28,273 nucleotides of DNA from Candidatus Poseidoniaceae archaeon. GTDB taxonomy: Archaea > Thermoplasmatota > Poseidoniia > Poseidoniales > Poseidoniaceae. Positions 1 through 13,735 of the stretch are shown here, one piece after another. Each line of letters opens with the position of its first letter. The stretch's first letter is position 1. The stretch is taken from contig CASICT010000021.1 of NCBI GenBank assembly GCA_949373265.1, positions 1 to 28,273 on the forward strand, given 5' to 3'. The notes below the pieces were generated by a model. It had not been told where the DNA came from, ran no database searches, and saw only the letters and a list, made by a program, of their open reading frames with translations. Both the position numbers and the translations under genes were made by a program.

Positions 1-4702
<4,702 letters not shown>

Positions 4703-4781
4703 TACTTTATCCGACGGGTTCAAACACTGACCGCCCATCAGCCCAATAAGGGAGCGCAAGCATTCCGACTAGGTGAATAGC

Positions 4782-6035
4782 ATGAATGAAGATAATCTGA
4801 TTTATGATTGGAATGTTGTTGATTATGAGTATTCTAGAGATTCTTCGAATCACCCACATGGAGTTTGGTTCGATGACGAAACCCTTCGTGATGGTCTACA
4901 AAGCCCGAGTGCATTGAATCCATCAATCGATCAAAAGATTGAACTTTTGACATTCATGGAAAAACTAGGAATCCAGAAAGTAGACTTAGGACTCCCAGGA
5001 GCAGGTCCTTTCCATCTTGAGCACATCGATTCAATGTTAAGCCACATCAAAGATAATGATTTCAAAATCCGGCCTGGTGCGGCAGTTAGGACCCTGATGA
5101 ATGATATTGAACCCTTAGTTGAGTTACAGGCCAAGCATGAGATGCAAATTCAAGCAAGTGCATTCCTTGGAACTAGCCCAATACGTCAATTTACTGAAGG
5201 GTGGACTATGGATAAGTTAGTTTCAACTATGGAAAAAGCGGTTTCATTTGCCGTTGATAATGACATACCTGTGATGTTTGTTACTGAAGATACAACTCGT
5301 TCAAAACCCGAAGATATCAAATTAATCTATCAAAGAGCAATGGATTTGGGAGTTAGGCGCTTGTGTATTTGTGATACATGTGGCCATGTGACTCCTAACG
5401 GCGTGAAACAACTACTTTCTTTCATAGACGAAGAAGTGATTAAAGATTCAGGGCACAAGCGAAGAGATATCGAAGTTAATTGGCATGGCCATCAAGACAG
5501 AGGTCTTGGAGTTGCCAATAATATTGCTGCAGTAGAGGCAGGAGCAGATGTAATCCACGGCACGGCTTTAGGAGTAGGTGAAAGGGCAGGTAATGCTCCT
5601 CTTGACCAAACTCTTGTCAATTTGTCATTGATGGGTGTAATCAAGAATGACCTTTCTTTGTTAAATGATTACGTTAGTAAAGCCAATGAGTACATCCAAG
5701 TTCCTCTACCTCGAAATTATCCAGTCTTTGGCCGTGACGCATTCGAAACAGGCACTGGAGTTCATGCAAGCGCTGTAATAAAAGCGATTAAAAAAGGCGA
5801 TATGTGGCTTGCTGACCGTGTTTACAGTGGAGTTCCAGCAGGTGATTTCGGACTTAAGCAGGTTATTCGAATTGGGCATATGTCTGGACGTTCTAATATC
5901 ATACACTGGCTAGAGAGCAGGGGTATGGAGGCAAGCGAAGACCTTGTTGCACACTTATTCGAAATTGCTAAGAGTCAACCAAGAAATATGGAAGAGAAAG
6001 AAGTAGAAGACGTTGTAAATGCATTTTTACAATGA
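4782..6035 (+). CDS. LeuA/homocitrate synthase-like enzyme of the DRE-TIM family
   Basis: A 417-residue acyl-CoA/2-oxoacid condensing enzyme of the isopropylmalate, homocitrate and citramalate synthase family. The N-terminal motif DDETLRDGLQSP carries the catalytic Arg and metal-binding Asp. The metal-binding HGHQDRGLGVANN follows, where most relatives have HxHND. GERAGNAPLDQTLVNL and the linker motifs GVHASAVIKA and RIGHMSGRSN come later. The allosteric LeuA dimer domain is missing, so feedback control by leucine through that domain is not expected. The substrate cannot be read from the sequence: isopropylmalate, citramalate and homocitrate synthesis all remain possible. Start chosen at ATG 4782 because AGGTGA lies at 4771-4776; an in-frame GTG at 4773 sits within that site. 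The stop abuts the opposing gene's stop in the palindrome TGATCA (6033-6038). Confidence 0.85.
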   Translation: MNEDNLIYDWNVVDYEYSRDSSNHPHGVWFDDETLRDGLQSPSALNPSIDQKIELLTFMEKLGIQKVDLGLPGAGPFHLEHIDSMLSHIKDNDFKIRPGAAVRTLMNDIEPLVELQAKHEMQIQASAFLGTSPIRQFTEGWTMDKLVSTMEKAVSFAVDNDIPVMFVTEDTTRSKPEDIKLIYQRAMDLGVRRLCICDTCGHVTPNGVKQLLSFIDEEVIKDSGHKRRDIEVNWHGHQDRGLGVANNIAAVEAGADVIHGTALGVGERAGNAPLDQTLVNLSLMGVIKNDLSLLNDYVSKANEYIQVPLPRNYPVFGRDAFETGTGVHASAVIKAIKKGDMWLADRVYSGVPAGDFGLKQVIRIGHMSGRSNIIHWLESRGMEASEDLVAHLFEIAKSQPRNMEEKEVEDVVNAFLQ

Positions 6036-7334
6036 TCAGGATTCTGCTTCTTCCTGTTCGGTTTCATCGGCATTGATCTTGTTCCATTCAGCATCAATTG
6101 AGCCTCCAGACCATTCCCCTTTAACTTCGATTTCAACCATTTCGTCGCTATCATCTCTCCAGATTGCTTCGCCTTCACTTCCATTAACGATTAGAACTCC
6201 CCTTTCATCAACTTGTGATCGTAATAACTCAATGTGTTTAGCGACTGGAAGGAAATGTCCGACCGGAGTGCCAGCTGTAACGAATGGGTTTGTTGCAGTA
6301 CAAATCATCAGGCCATCTACAGGAGCAACAATATCTACGGAAAGTCCAGGTGAGCCTGGGTCTGAAATAGTTGCAACAACATCTCCTTTCTCAACAACAC
6401 TTCCTGGTTTTACAAACATGTCAAGCAATCCTCCCTCTCCTGCTCTTAACCAAGTAGAACCGCCAGCATTCAATCTAAATCGTGGTCTGCTAGGGTTTTT
6501 TGGTATGACCTTCAGTGCTCGTAAAACATTCATACATCCATGTACTGCTACCTTTACTGATGCTTGGTCAAGCCAATTAGCGCCTCCACCTTCATAGGTA
6601 ATTGCAGCAATATCCATCTCATTTGCAGTTCTTCTAAGGCTTCCTTTAGGAGGCCTACTGTCGAGTACAACTTCGATTCCGAATGCCTTGGCGATGAGGT
6701 TAGATTCTGGATGAGATAAATCTCCTCTAATCTGTGGCATGTTTGACCTACCAGTTGCAGCACTATGTAGGTCGATGATAACATCTGAATCCTTAATCAG
6801 ATTGCGCCTTACAGTATGTGCTACTCTTGATGTAGTGCTTCCTTTGGATAATCCGGGGAATGCTCGATTTAGGTCTCTTCCATCTGGGAAATAGCGTGAT
6901 TTCGCCCTATAACCTGGGAGATTTAGCACGGGAACAATCCTTACAGTTCCTGCCATTGAACTAGGGTCTAACGCACCCTCTGGGCCAGTAAATATTGATG
7001 AAAGAAGGTTGGTACAAGCGCTTGGTCCTGTTAACTCATTTCCATGTGTTCCACCAATTATCGTGACAACAGGGCCTGGTCTAACTCCATGAAATACAGT
7101 TATAGGAATCGGCCAAGAGTCCCCCATGTCTACATTTAACAAGGGCATTTTTATTGTACGCATCTCACCTTTTTTGATACGCTTGCGTAAAAAACGAATA
7201 TCTTCCCACTCAGATGAACGATCCCATTCTGGTCTCGCTTCCGATTCGTGTTCAGCCAACGCTTTTTTAATCGCTAAACGGCGAGTTTTTGGAAGTTCAT
7301 GGGCGACTCTGACTCGCCGCTTCTTCCCCGCCAT
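6036..7334 (-). CDS. Succinylglutamate desuccinylase/aspartoacylase-family zinc hydrolase
   Basis: A 432-residue M14-like amidohydrolase. Zinc ligands are visible as GGTHGNE (His97, Glu100) and DLHSA (His190). DGRDLNR at 151-157 is typical of the family, and TYEGGG provides the likely catalytic Glu248. The C-terminal part (about 310-370, GSVVEKGDVVATI and VAPVDGLM) resembles the barrel-sandwich domain seen in this family. The N-terminus is very basic (MAGKKRRVRV). The C-terminus is acidic and ends in EQEEAES. The family removes acyl groups from amino acids or related amines; the substrate here is unknown. The gene is convergent with the LeuA-like gene with no spacer between the two stops, and divergent from the thioesterase gene. 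Confidence 0.85.
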   Translation of the reverse strand: MAGKKRRVRVAHELPKTRRLAIKKALAEHESEARPEWDRSSEWEDIRFLRKRIKKGEMRTIKMPLLNVDMGDSWPIPITVFHGVRPGPVVTIIGGTHGNELTGPSACTNLLSSIFTGPEGALDPSSMAGTVRIVPVLNLPGYRAKSRYFPDGRDLNRAFPGLSKGSTTSRVAHTVRRNLIKDSDVIIDLHSAATGRSNMPQIRGDLSHPESNLIAKAFGIEVVLDSRPPKGSLRRTANEMDIAAITYEGGGANWLDQASVKVAVHGCMNVLRALKVIPKNPSRPRFRLNAGGSTWLRAGEGGLLDMFVKPGSVVEKGDVVATISDPGSPGLSVDIVAPVDGLMICTATNPFVTAGTPVGHFLPVAKHIELLRSQVDERGVLIVNGSEGEAIWRDDSDEMVEIEVKGEWSGGSIDAEWNKINADETEQEEAES

Positions 7335-7350
7335 GCTTGTCCATTAATCG

Positions 7351-7878
7351 ATGTGTCATCAAGGTGATGGAAGTCAGGATAAACAAATCAACCCCCTTGT
7401 ACCATCAGGTGACATGGGAGCCGGAGTTCAGCGACAATATGCCCCTTCATCGATTTGCTTTGGATGCGGTCCTGCTAACGATAAGGGATTACGAATAGAT
7501 TCTTACCGTTGTAAAGATGGTCTGGAATTAAGATTTACACCTTCAGATGAGCATCAGGCCTTTCCTGGAATGATAAATGGCGGTATAATCGGTAGTTTGT
7601 TGGACTGCCATGGTAATTGGGCAGCAGCTATTGCTTTGATGGATGCATCTGGATTAGATGAGCCACCCTGTACTGTAACAGCGACATACAGTGTATCATT
7701 GCGTCGACCTACTCCTGCAGGGGCTGAATTACATATTTTGGCAGAAGTTGAGGAACTTCTCGAAGACCGTGCGAAAATCGTGATGACCCTAAGTGCTGAA
7801 GGGAAAGTTTGTGCAACAGGAAAGGGACTATTTGTTGCTGTAAAAGAAGGTCATCCTGCTTATCATCGGTGGTCATGA
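7351..7878 (+). CDS. PaaI-like hotdog-fold thioesterase
   Basis: A 175-residue hotdog protein. After a variable N-terminus comes ICFGCGPANDKGLRI, an opening seen in many PaaI-family thioesterases. FPGMINGGIIGSLLDCHGNW follows at the position of the usual (H/Y)PGxxHGG active-site helix, with Asn in place of the common His. Then comes the beta-strand region TVTATYSVSLRRPTPAG. It is predicted to hydrolyse an acyl-CoA thioester; the substrate is unknown. ATG 7351 is the longest ATG start and leaves only 16 bases to the divergent gene. ATG 7414, shortly before the conserved region, is an alternative that leaves room for a divergent promoter. The stop (7876-7878) directly abuts the ATG of the next gene. 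Confidence 0.8.
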   Translation: MCHQGDGSQDKQINPLVPSGDMGAGVQRQYAPSSICFGCGPANDKGLRIDSYRCKDGLELRFTPSDEHQAFPGMINGGIIGSLLDCHGNWAAAIALMDASGLDEPPCTVTATYSVSLRRPTPAGAELHILAEVEELLEDRAKIVMTLSAEGKVCATGKGLFVAVKEGHPAYHRWS

Positions 7879-8418
7879 ATGGCTAAACCATCGCCTTTGC
7901 AATTAGCGGAGTTGATTGAACTTCGTGATTTTGTAATCGAGGTTATGTCGGCGATGGAAGTATGGAGTGAAGAACAACTTACTAAACTAACTGATATCCC
8001 ATTGGGTGTTCTTAAGAGAAATGCTACTCAACGACATGGAGTTACTAGATGGAAGAGAGGTGTTCGGAAACCTAGCGTCCCTGAAGAGGTTGAGATTATC
8101 GATTTACATCCAAGATTAATCTCTGATGAGTGGATGCCTTATGCTGGCTGGGTAATGCATCATGAATTTGTTCACGCTTTAGGGTTTACAGCTCATGATT
8201 CTAAATTTCGATCATTGGAAGAGTTGTGGCCAAGTCCTAAATCGGGTAAAATGGGTTCTGCTTTTACCGAGATGCTTCGAAAAGAGAAAGCATCTTGGCT
8301 ATGGGTTTGCAACACTTGCAAAAAAGAATATCCACGTCAAAAAGCAGGGCGTGGTAAGTATTTGTGCAGAGTTTGTCGGACTGTATTAGTCGATGTACCC
8401 AACAAAGCGTCACAGTGA
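7879..8418 (+). CDS. SprT-like zinc metalloprotease with C-terminal zinc ribbon
   Basis: A 179-residue protein with a zincin active site HEFVH (95-99) inside MHHEFVHALGF and a possible third ligand at His106 (TAHDSKF). The C-terminal zinc ribbon has cysteines at 144, 147, 163 and 166 (CNTC and CRVC). This layout of HExxH followed by a Cys4 ribbon is that of SprT/Spartan-type proteins. Spartan itself cleaves DNA-protein crosslinks, but the archaeal short forms are not well characterised, so a repair role is only an inference. The start codon abuts the preceding stop, which suggests translational coupling with the thioesterase gene. Confidence 0.8.
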   Translation: MAKPSPLQLAELIELRDFVIEVMSAMEVWSEEQLTKLTDIPLGVLKRNATQRHGVTRWKRGVRKPSVPEEVEIIDLHPRLISDEWMPYAGWVMHHEFVHALGFTAHDSKFRSLEELWPSPKSGKMGSAFTEMLRKEKASWLWVCNTCKKEYPRQKAGRGKYLCRVCRTVLVDVPNKASQ

Positions 8419-8444
8419 TTAGGTTCAGTTGCCGACATCCTTCC

Positions 8445-10463
8445 ATGCGGAGGCTAACTGTCATACTTCTCCTCTGCTTGCTAACTAGTCCGATTGCTTC
8501 TGCAGCAATCAATTCCGAAGAAGGTGGCGGTGAACTATGGTTTTCATGCGATAGTGTTGATGATTGTACACTCACTGAATTCCACACGGGTGAAGAAAGT
8601 ATAGGGGGTACTGTTAACTCAGCAACTCCATTCTCTCCAGAAACAATATTCATCGAATTACCAATGTATCCTTCACAAAATGAGATCGCACTTATCCCTG
8701 ACAAGATAGATGAACTTCAAGTTGATTTACGATATCAAGACGATATTGCAGGATTTACTAGACCTGATGTAGAAGTAACAATAATCATCGCTCAATCTAC
8801 GACTATTATCGATTTTGAAGGCGATGACAACCCTATTGACGGGGTCTCTGGCGCTCATTTCATTGAAAATGAGCCACTTAATCATGGAGGGGACCGGCTT
8901 CTTTGGCCAGATGAAGAAATTAGAATTTTATTGCAATTCCAAGTCGAAAGGCCAGGGAGTTGGCAGCTAAATTTACGAGGTTCTTCTTACATGTTGTTAG
9001 ATATTATTTGGTCTGAAGATGTCGATTCCAGAGATGTCGACGAGCCATCGTCTGATTCATCTCCACGTTCTACAGATTTGGAGACAAATCATTTTGGAGC
9101 ATTAGTAAATGATGATAGAGACTGTTGGGCATTCGAAGTCGCCAGTCACGAATTATTGAGAATTACGTTTATTTGGGAAGTAGTACCTTCAGAAATAGAA
9201 CAACCTCACGGCCGACCAGACTTGATTTTGCCAGATAGAAGGTTGGCTCCAACTCCTGACTTAGAAACAGAGGTCACAAATGGTGAAACTAGGATGACTT
9301 GGCAGTGGAGGGCTCTTCCTACTGGCGATTACAATCTGTGTATTGGTGGCCAACTAAATTCATTCCAACCATATCAGTGGGCTGGACTAATTGCCTTCGA
9401 AGGAATAGGTCCTACATCACCTGAGGAATTTGATTATTCCTCATGGGAGTGGGAAGGTTTCGGTATGAAAGCCGATGAACAGGGGGCTACTGAACTCAAT
9501 TCTTCATCAGGTGTTATGATTCTAATTCTTTCATTGGCAGTTTTGGTAGGACTATTTATCGAAGTTAGAGAAGATACTACGTCAAAGCCGATTAGATATG
9601 GAATATTTGTGCCGGGGGTATTGATTCTAATTTTAGGAGGGATTATTTCTCCTCTCTGGGCAATTGGTAATGAGGGCCAATCATCAGATGAGATGAGTTT
9701 AGATGAATTGGTCGACACAAGGTTGGACCAATTGTGGCACGCTTCACATCCTGGAACTCCTGCCTCATCTAGGGCTATGCACGTTGGTGCAACCTTTGGA
9801 ATGCTAGAGGGGGAGATTCTATCCGTTCGTTTAGAATCGGACGCAGCCTGGCAACTTGATAATGGAAGATGGCAATTACACATTCCACAAATATATGAAT
9901 TAGATTTGGAGACTTTGATATTTGCAAAGGTGGCCGAAAAAAGTACAGTACAAGCTACTGATGACATGCTTGACCAACATTCGCGCACATTTATTCTACT
10001 ATCTGCAAGAACATTAGTACTCGACCTTCTCATGCTTGAGGCATTATTAGTGGTTGATGAATTACCACAATCCAATGTTATACATTTGAAAACCGAAATG
10101 GCAAAATCGGGTAGCCTAGGATTAATTCAAGACCCAACTTGGGGTACACGTCCAATCGACATACCAGAAGGAAGGTGGAGATTAATGCAAGAGAATCTCT
10201 ACCCTAGTTTAATCTCAATCACAATGCTTGATGGGATAAAAGACGACTTGGAGTTCAGGGTTCTATTGGGGACTGATATCGACCACAATCTTCTCTATTC
10301 AACCAAAGCAGTCAATCCTTCATCACCACTACTAGAGTATCAATACCTTTGGGTTATTGCAGGAATAACTCTCACATTGATTGGGATTGGAATGGAAAAC
10401 CGCAGAAGGCGTAATGCCAAGACAATCCTTAATCGGATTACTTCACAAAATGTGTGGAATTAA
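8445..10463 (+). CDS. Secreted/membrane-anchored protein of unknown function
   Basis: I do not recognise this 672-residue protein as a named family. ATG 8445 gives a clear signal peptide (MRRLTVILLLCLLTSPIASA); an upstream in-frame start at 8364 would bury it. The first ~350 residues look extracytoplasmic and beta-rich, with two Cys pairs: FSCDSVDDC near the start, then DDRDCWAF and YNLCIGG later. The segment from DDRDCWAF to DYNLCIGG resembles a PPC-like beta-sandwich, which is a tentative match. Two hydrophobic segments lie at about 355-373 and 383-408, then a second domain, then a third hydrophobic segment near 633-650 followed by a basic tail (ENRRRRN). The gene sits 26 bases after the SprT-like gene. 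Its stop abuts the stop of the opposing gene. Confidence 0.8.
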   Translation: MRRLTVILLLCLLTSPIASAAINSEEGGGELWFSCDSVDDCTLTEFHTGEESIGGTVNSATPFSPETIFIELPMYPSQNEIALIPDKIDELQVDLRYQDDIAGFTRPDVEVTIIIAQSTTIIDFEGDDNPIDGVSGAHFIENEPLNHGGDRLLWPDEEIRILLQFQVERPGSWQLNLRGSSYMLLDIIWSEDVDSRDVDEPSSDSSPRSTDLETNHFGALVNDDRDCWAFEVASHELLRITFIWEVVPSEIEQPHGRPDLILPDRRLAPTPDLETEVTNGETRMTWQWRALPTGDYNLCIGGQLNSFQPYQWAGLIAFEGIGPTSPEEFDYSSWEWEGFGMKADEQGATELNSSSGVMILILSLAVLVGLFIEVREDTTSKPIRYGIFVPGVLILILGGIISPLWAIGNEGQSSDEMSLDELVDTRLDQLWHASHPGTPASSRAMHVGATFGMLEGEILSVRLESDAAWQLDNGRWQLHIPQIYELDLETLIFAKVAEKSTVQATDDMLDQHSRTFILLSARTLVLDLLMLEALLVVDELPQSNVIHLKTEMAKSGSLGLIQDPTWGTRPIDIPEGRWRLMQENLYPSLISITMLDGIKDDLEFRVLLGTDIDHNLLYSTKAVNPSSPLLEYQYLWVIAGITLTLIGIGMENRRRRNAKTILNRITSQNVWN

Positions 10464-11087
10464 TCATTCATCAAGAGAATTTAGAATCTTCTCAACTTCT
10501 TCAGTGATGTTTCCACTATCAAGTGCCTTTGCCAACTTTGTGCGCTTAGCCTTAGAAAGACTCTCAGATGCCTTTTCGATCATCTCTCTCTCCTCGTCAC
10601 TGACAATACCATCTGCAATTGCTGACTTAATAGCCCCTGTTACTGCCATCTTTGCAGCATCTTCATCGCTGATTCCAAGAACGTTTTGAATAGCTTTTAA
10701 TTCTGCGAGTTCTTTGTCTGTAATGACTCCATCAGAAAATGCATTTTCATATTCTTTGACGAGGAAATCAGCATATGCGTTTGGATTGATGATTACATCG
10801 CGAATGAGTCCGTAATCTACAGATCCTTGCCTCGATGACATTTCTAGGAGGACAATAGACTTGCGAACTTCCTTAATCGCCATGTCTTTGAGTCCATGTG
10901 CAGCCCAGAAGAGTCCTGAAACCGCTACAGCAGCAGCGAACCATCGCATAACATCTGGGTCTACCAAATTACCAGGTGAAATCAACTGGAAAATCCCTAT
11001 TACTGCCATTAAAGATCCACAAATAACCTCGAACCAATCATTCAAATCAGGCTCATCATCAAAGACTGAAAGTCTCTCATCGACCAT
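10464..11087 (-). CDS. TerB-like protein with two N-terminal membrane helices
   Basis: A 207-residue protein. Two hydrophobic segments come first (WFEVICGSLMAVIGIFQLI and WFAAAVAVSGLFWAAHGL). A helical, acidic C-terminal domain follows with two similar EF-hand-like loops: FSDGVITDKELAELKAI and IADGIVSDEEREMIEKA. This D-G-x-(I/V)-x-(D/E)-E-E pattern is that of TerB-like domains, whose role in archaea is unclear. The start was chosen at ATG 11087 because GGGAG lies five bases upstream; in-frame starts also exist at 11105 and 11117. The gene is divergent from Hel308 and convergent with the membrane protein gene, with stop codons directly abutting. Confidence 0.7.
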   Translation of the reverse strand: MVDERLSVFDDEPDLNDWFEVICGSLMAVIGIFQLISPGNLVDPDVMRWFAAAVAVSGLFWAAHGLKDMAIKEVRKSIVLLEMSSRQGSVDYGLIRDVIINPNAYADFLVKEYENAFSDGVITDKELAELKAIQNVLGISDEDAAKMAVTGAIKSAIADGIVSDEEREMIEKASESLSKAKRTKLAKALDSGNITEEVEKILNSLDE

Positions 11088-11191
11088 GCTATCTCCCGGG
11101 CTCATATTAGTGGCCACATTATGGATAGGACTTGAGGATGTCGGCGATTTAATCGCTTACCTTTTGGACTATTGACTCCCACTAATAATTC
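11088..11191. promoter_or_regulatory. Divergent intergenic region with a 13-base palindrome
   Basis: This 104-base gap must hold the promoters of the TerB-like gene and of Hel308. It contains the perfect inverted repeat GCGATT-T-AATCGC at 11144-11156, about 35 bases before the Hel308 ATG. The repeat could be an operator. I see no clear consensus TATA box. Part of the gap is in-frame N-terminal extension if the TerB-like gene starts at 11105 or 11117. Confidence 0.35.
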
Positions 11192-13711
11192 ATGGGTGAG
11201 CCTGAACGCGCAATTTCGCAACTTGGTCTGCCTGAAAACCTTGTTGAGTTTTTCGATAAACAATGGGGGATTTCAACCTTGCACCCTCCTCAAGCTGAAG
11301 CGATGACTTCTGTACTTTCGGGCCGCAATACCATGGTTTGTATTCCCACTGCAAGTGGTAAAAGTTTAGTTGCTTTCATGGGGATAGTTCATCAAATAAA
11401 AGTAAAAGATGTTGGCTCGAGAGGGATTTACATCGTTCCCCTCAAAGCACTCGCGAGCGAAAAACAAGGGGAATTGAAACAATTGGGCGAATATCTCGGT
11501 TTGAAAATAGGATTAGGAATCGGAGATGCCCCAAATGAAGCAAAGCAAATTGATGATTGTGACATCTTGGTTTGTACCAGTGAAAAGTTAGATTCACTAA
11601 TGAGGTCAAAACCCGAAGTATTACGTCGTGTATCGGTTGTTGTGGCGGATGAGTTCCATCTGGTAAACGATAGTCATAGAGGACCTACAATGGAAATAAA
11701 TCTGGCAAGAATACGCCATCTACTTCCTAATGCTCAACTAATCACGCTTTCAGCGACTGTCGGGAACTCGCAAGATCTCGCAGATTGGTTGGATAGCGAC
11801 TTGATTTTATCCGAATGGCGGCCAGTAAGTTTGGAGTACGCTACTCTTGCTGAATTGGATTTAGAACCTCGTGCCATACAACAGAGCGAACTAACATCTG
11901 AAGGTTCACTCAATCCTCCAAGAACTCTATCTGGGCCTAAAAGTCACATCGCTTGGGCTGCATTGAGTGATGTCCATGAACAGGGAGGACAATTGCTAGT
12001 ATTCGTTGCAGCACGCCGTTCAGCCCAGTCTGAAGCTAAAAAATTGGGTCAAAGAATGTACAAGCACCTCTCAAAGATAAATCCTGAATCTCTTTTGGCA
12101 TTAAAGGAGTTATCAGAGAAACTTTCTCGAACTTCTAATTCAGCAATGGGTGATACTCTTGCACAGTGTGTACTTGGAGGAGTTGCTTTCCATCACGCTG
12201 GTCTAAGGCATAACCAGCGTACTTTAATCGAAGATGCATTTAAAGAACGTAAATTACACTGTCTTTGTGCAACACCGACTCTTGCTGCTGGTGTCAATCT
12301 ACCAGCGCGCAGAGTTTTGGTTAGAGATTTGAAAAGATATGAAGATGGTATGAGTCGTTTCCTACCTGTAATGGAAGTTAGGCAGATGCTTGGTCGAGCA
12401 GGAAGGCCGCGCTATGACCCTATTGGTGAGGCTTGGCTAGCATGTAAGGGAGGAGATCCAAGGGAAGTTGCTGATGAAATAGCGAGCCGTTACATCCATG
12501 GCCCGGTAGAAGATATAACTTCTAAATTAGCGGCTGAACCTGCAATGAGGTTTCATTTATTGTCATCAATAGCAACAGGAGGCTTGCATTCAAGAAGCGA
12601 TATTGCAGGGTTTTTCTCCAGTACCTATCTTGGCCATTCCCAAACTCATTCATATCTCCAAGAGAACATTGATTCAATGCTTAGATGGCTAGTTGAAAAA
12701 AGATTTATTCGGAGAACAAATATTGGAAGCGTCAGTGAATCATGGGATGATGAAACACCTTCCTGGGTCGAAGCAGCTCAATCTGCATCGGGAGTAGATT
12801 TCAAATCAACTAAATCAACTAAATCGAAAGAGCCTACAGAGGCTACTTTTGGCTTTCAGAGGGCTTCAACTATCAAAATTTCAACTCCAAATTCATTTGA
12901 TGTTGAAGCCTTAGATACCTCGTATGAAGCGACTCCTATGGGTGAAAGAGTTGCACAACTGTATATCGATCCTCTAACGGCTGATATTCTAATCGATGGA
13001 TTACGTAGGGCTGTTAGGAGAATCGTTCGTAAATCATTACCTGTGACGGAATTTAGTTTATGCCATTTAGTCGCATCAACACCAGATTTCCTTTCATTTT
13101 GGCCCAAATCTAGTGAGTTAGAGTTTGGTAGTACTCTTCGGCAAAAGGCAGCACTAGTTGAAGATGAACTTCTAATTGAAAGTCCAATCGACGAAAGAGC
13201 GATGGGATTAGTAAAAAGTGCATGGTGTACCGAAATGTGGTACGAAGAAGAAGACATGCGCAATATCGAAAAAGAAATAGGAGTGACTCCGGGGGATGTT
13301 CATTCACGAACTGACTTGATGGCATGGCTTCTATTAGCCTCTAGAGAGGTCCTTTTACGAGATGAAGTGTTTGCTGACGAGCATCTGGAATATGTGGTGC
13401 AACTTGCTGGACTGATCGAATTAACAAGGTCTAGAGTTAGAGCTGGTTGTAAAGAGGATCTGCTTCAATTAGTGCAGGTACGAAATGTAGGGCGTAATCG
13501 AGCAAGGACTCTTTCTCAAATGGGAATTCGTACTCCTGCGGACCTTTTGGCTATGAGTAATAAAGAGTTAGACTCACTGAGATCAAAACGTGGATGGGGC
13601 CCTGTTCTTGTTGAAAGGATATTAGAATCGGTACGAAGTCTATCGGTTACATCCAAGCCTAAACCTCCTAGAGGTGACGATGAGCCATTACCTGGTGAGC
13701 GTCAGGGTTGA
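11192..13711 (+). CDS. hel308: Hel308/Ski2-like superfamily 2 DNA helicase
   Basis: An 839-residue helicase. Motif I is PTASGKS (52-58), motif II is DEFH (153-156), motif III is LSATVG, and motif VI lies in RQMLGRAGRPRYDP. FHHAGLRHNQR and CATPTLAAGVNLPAR are typical of Ski2-like enzymes. Near the C-terminus, RVRAGCKEDLLQLVQVRNVG with a helix-hairpin-helix matches the Hel308 ratchet and autoinhibitory domains. Hel308 is a 3'-5' helicase that acts at stalled replication forks. The protein is longer than usual, mainly through a Ser/Thr/Lys-rich linker near residues 530-570. The linker contains a duplicated nine-base unit (12803-12820) encoding KSTKST. It is followed at 24 bases by the Cgi121-like gene. 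Confidence 0.9.
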   Translation: MGEPERAISQLGLPENLVEFFDKQWGISTLHPPQAEAMTSVLSGRNTMVCIPTASGKSLVAFMGIVHQIKVKDVGSRGIYIVPLKALASEKQGELKQLGEYLGLKIGLGIGDAPNEAKQIDDCDILVCTSEKLDSLMRSKPEVLRRVSVVVADEFHLVNDSHRGPTMEINLARIRHLLPNAQLITLSATVGNSQDLADWLDSDLILSEWRPVSLEYATLAELDLEPRAIQQSELTSEGSLNPPRTLSGPKSHIAWAALSDVHEQGGQLLVFVAARRSAQSEAKKLGQRMYKHLSKINPESLLALKELSEKLSRTSNSAMGDTLAQCVLGGVAFHHAGLRHNQRTLIEDAFKERKLHCLCATPTLAAGVNLPARRVLVRDLKRYEDGMSRFLPVMEVRQMLGRAGRPRYDPIGEAWLACKGGDPREVADEIASRYIHGPVEDITSKLAAEPAMRFHLLSSIATGGLHSRSDIAGFFSSTYLGHSQTHSYLQENIDSMLRWLVEKRFIRRTNIGSVSESWDDETPSWVEAAQSASGVDFKSTKSTKSKEPTEATFGFQRASTIKISTPNSFDVEALDTSYEATPMGERVAQLYIDPLTADILIDGLRRAVRRIVRKSLPVTEFSLCHLVASTPDFLSFWPKSSELEFGSTLRQKAALVEDELLIESPIDERAMGLVKSAWCTEMWYEEEDMRNIEKEIGVTPGDVHSRTDLMAWLLLASREVLLRDEVFADEHLEYVVQLAGLIELTRSRVRAGCKEDLLQLVQVRNVGRNRARTLSQMGIRTPADLLAMSNKELDSLRSKRGWGPVLVERILESVRSLSVTSKPKPPRGDDEPLPGERQG

Positions 13712-13735
13712 AACAGAGAGTGCTATCGGGATAAT

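Noticed and set aside
4703..4781. tRNA or structured RNA between gyrA and the LeuA-like gene
   Set aside because: A GGTTCAAA-like string is present, but no acceptor or anticodon stems can be drawn around it in 79 bases.
6019..6597. 192-codon plus-strand open frame opposite the zinc hydrolase
   Set aside because: The minus-strand gene carries full catalytic motifs; this frame is a shadow with Ser/Thr/Pro-rich sequence.
9434..10075. 213-codon minus-strand open frame within the membrane protein gene
   Set aside because: The opposite-strand gene has a signal peptide and membrane segments that make sense. The antisense product is Ser/Cys-rich with no coherent domains.
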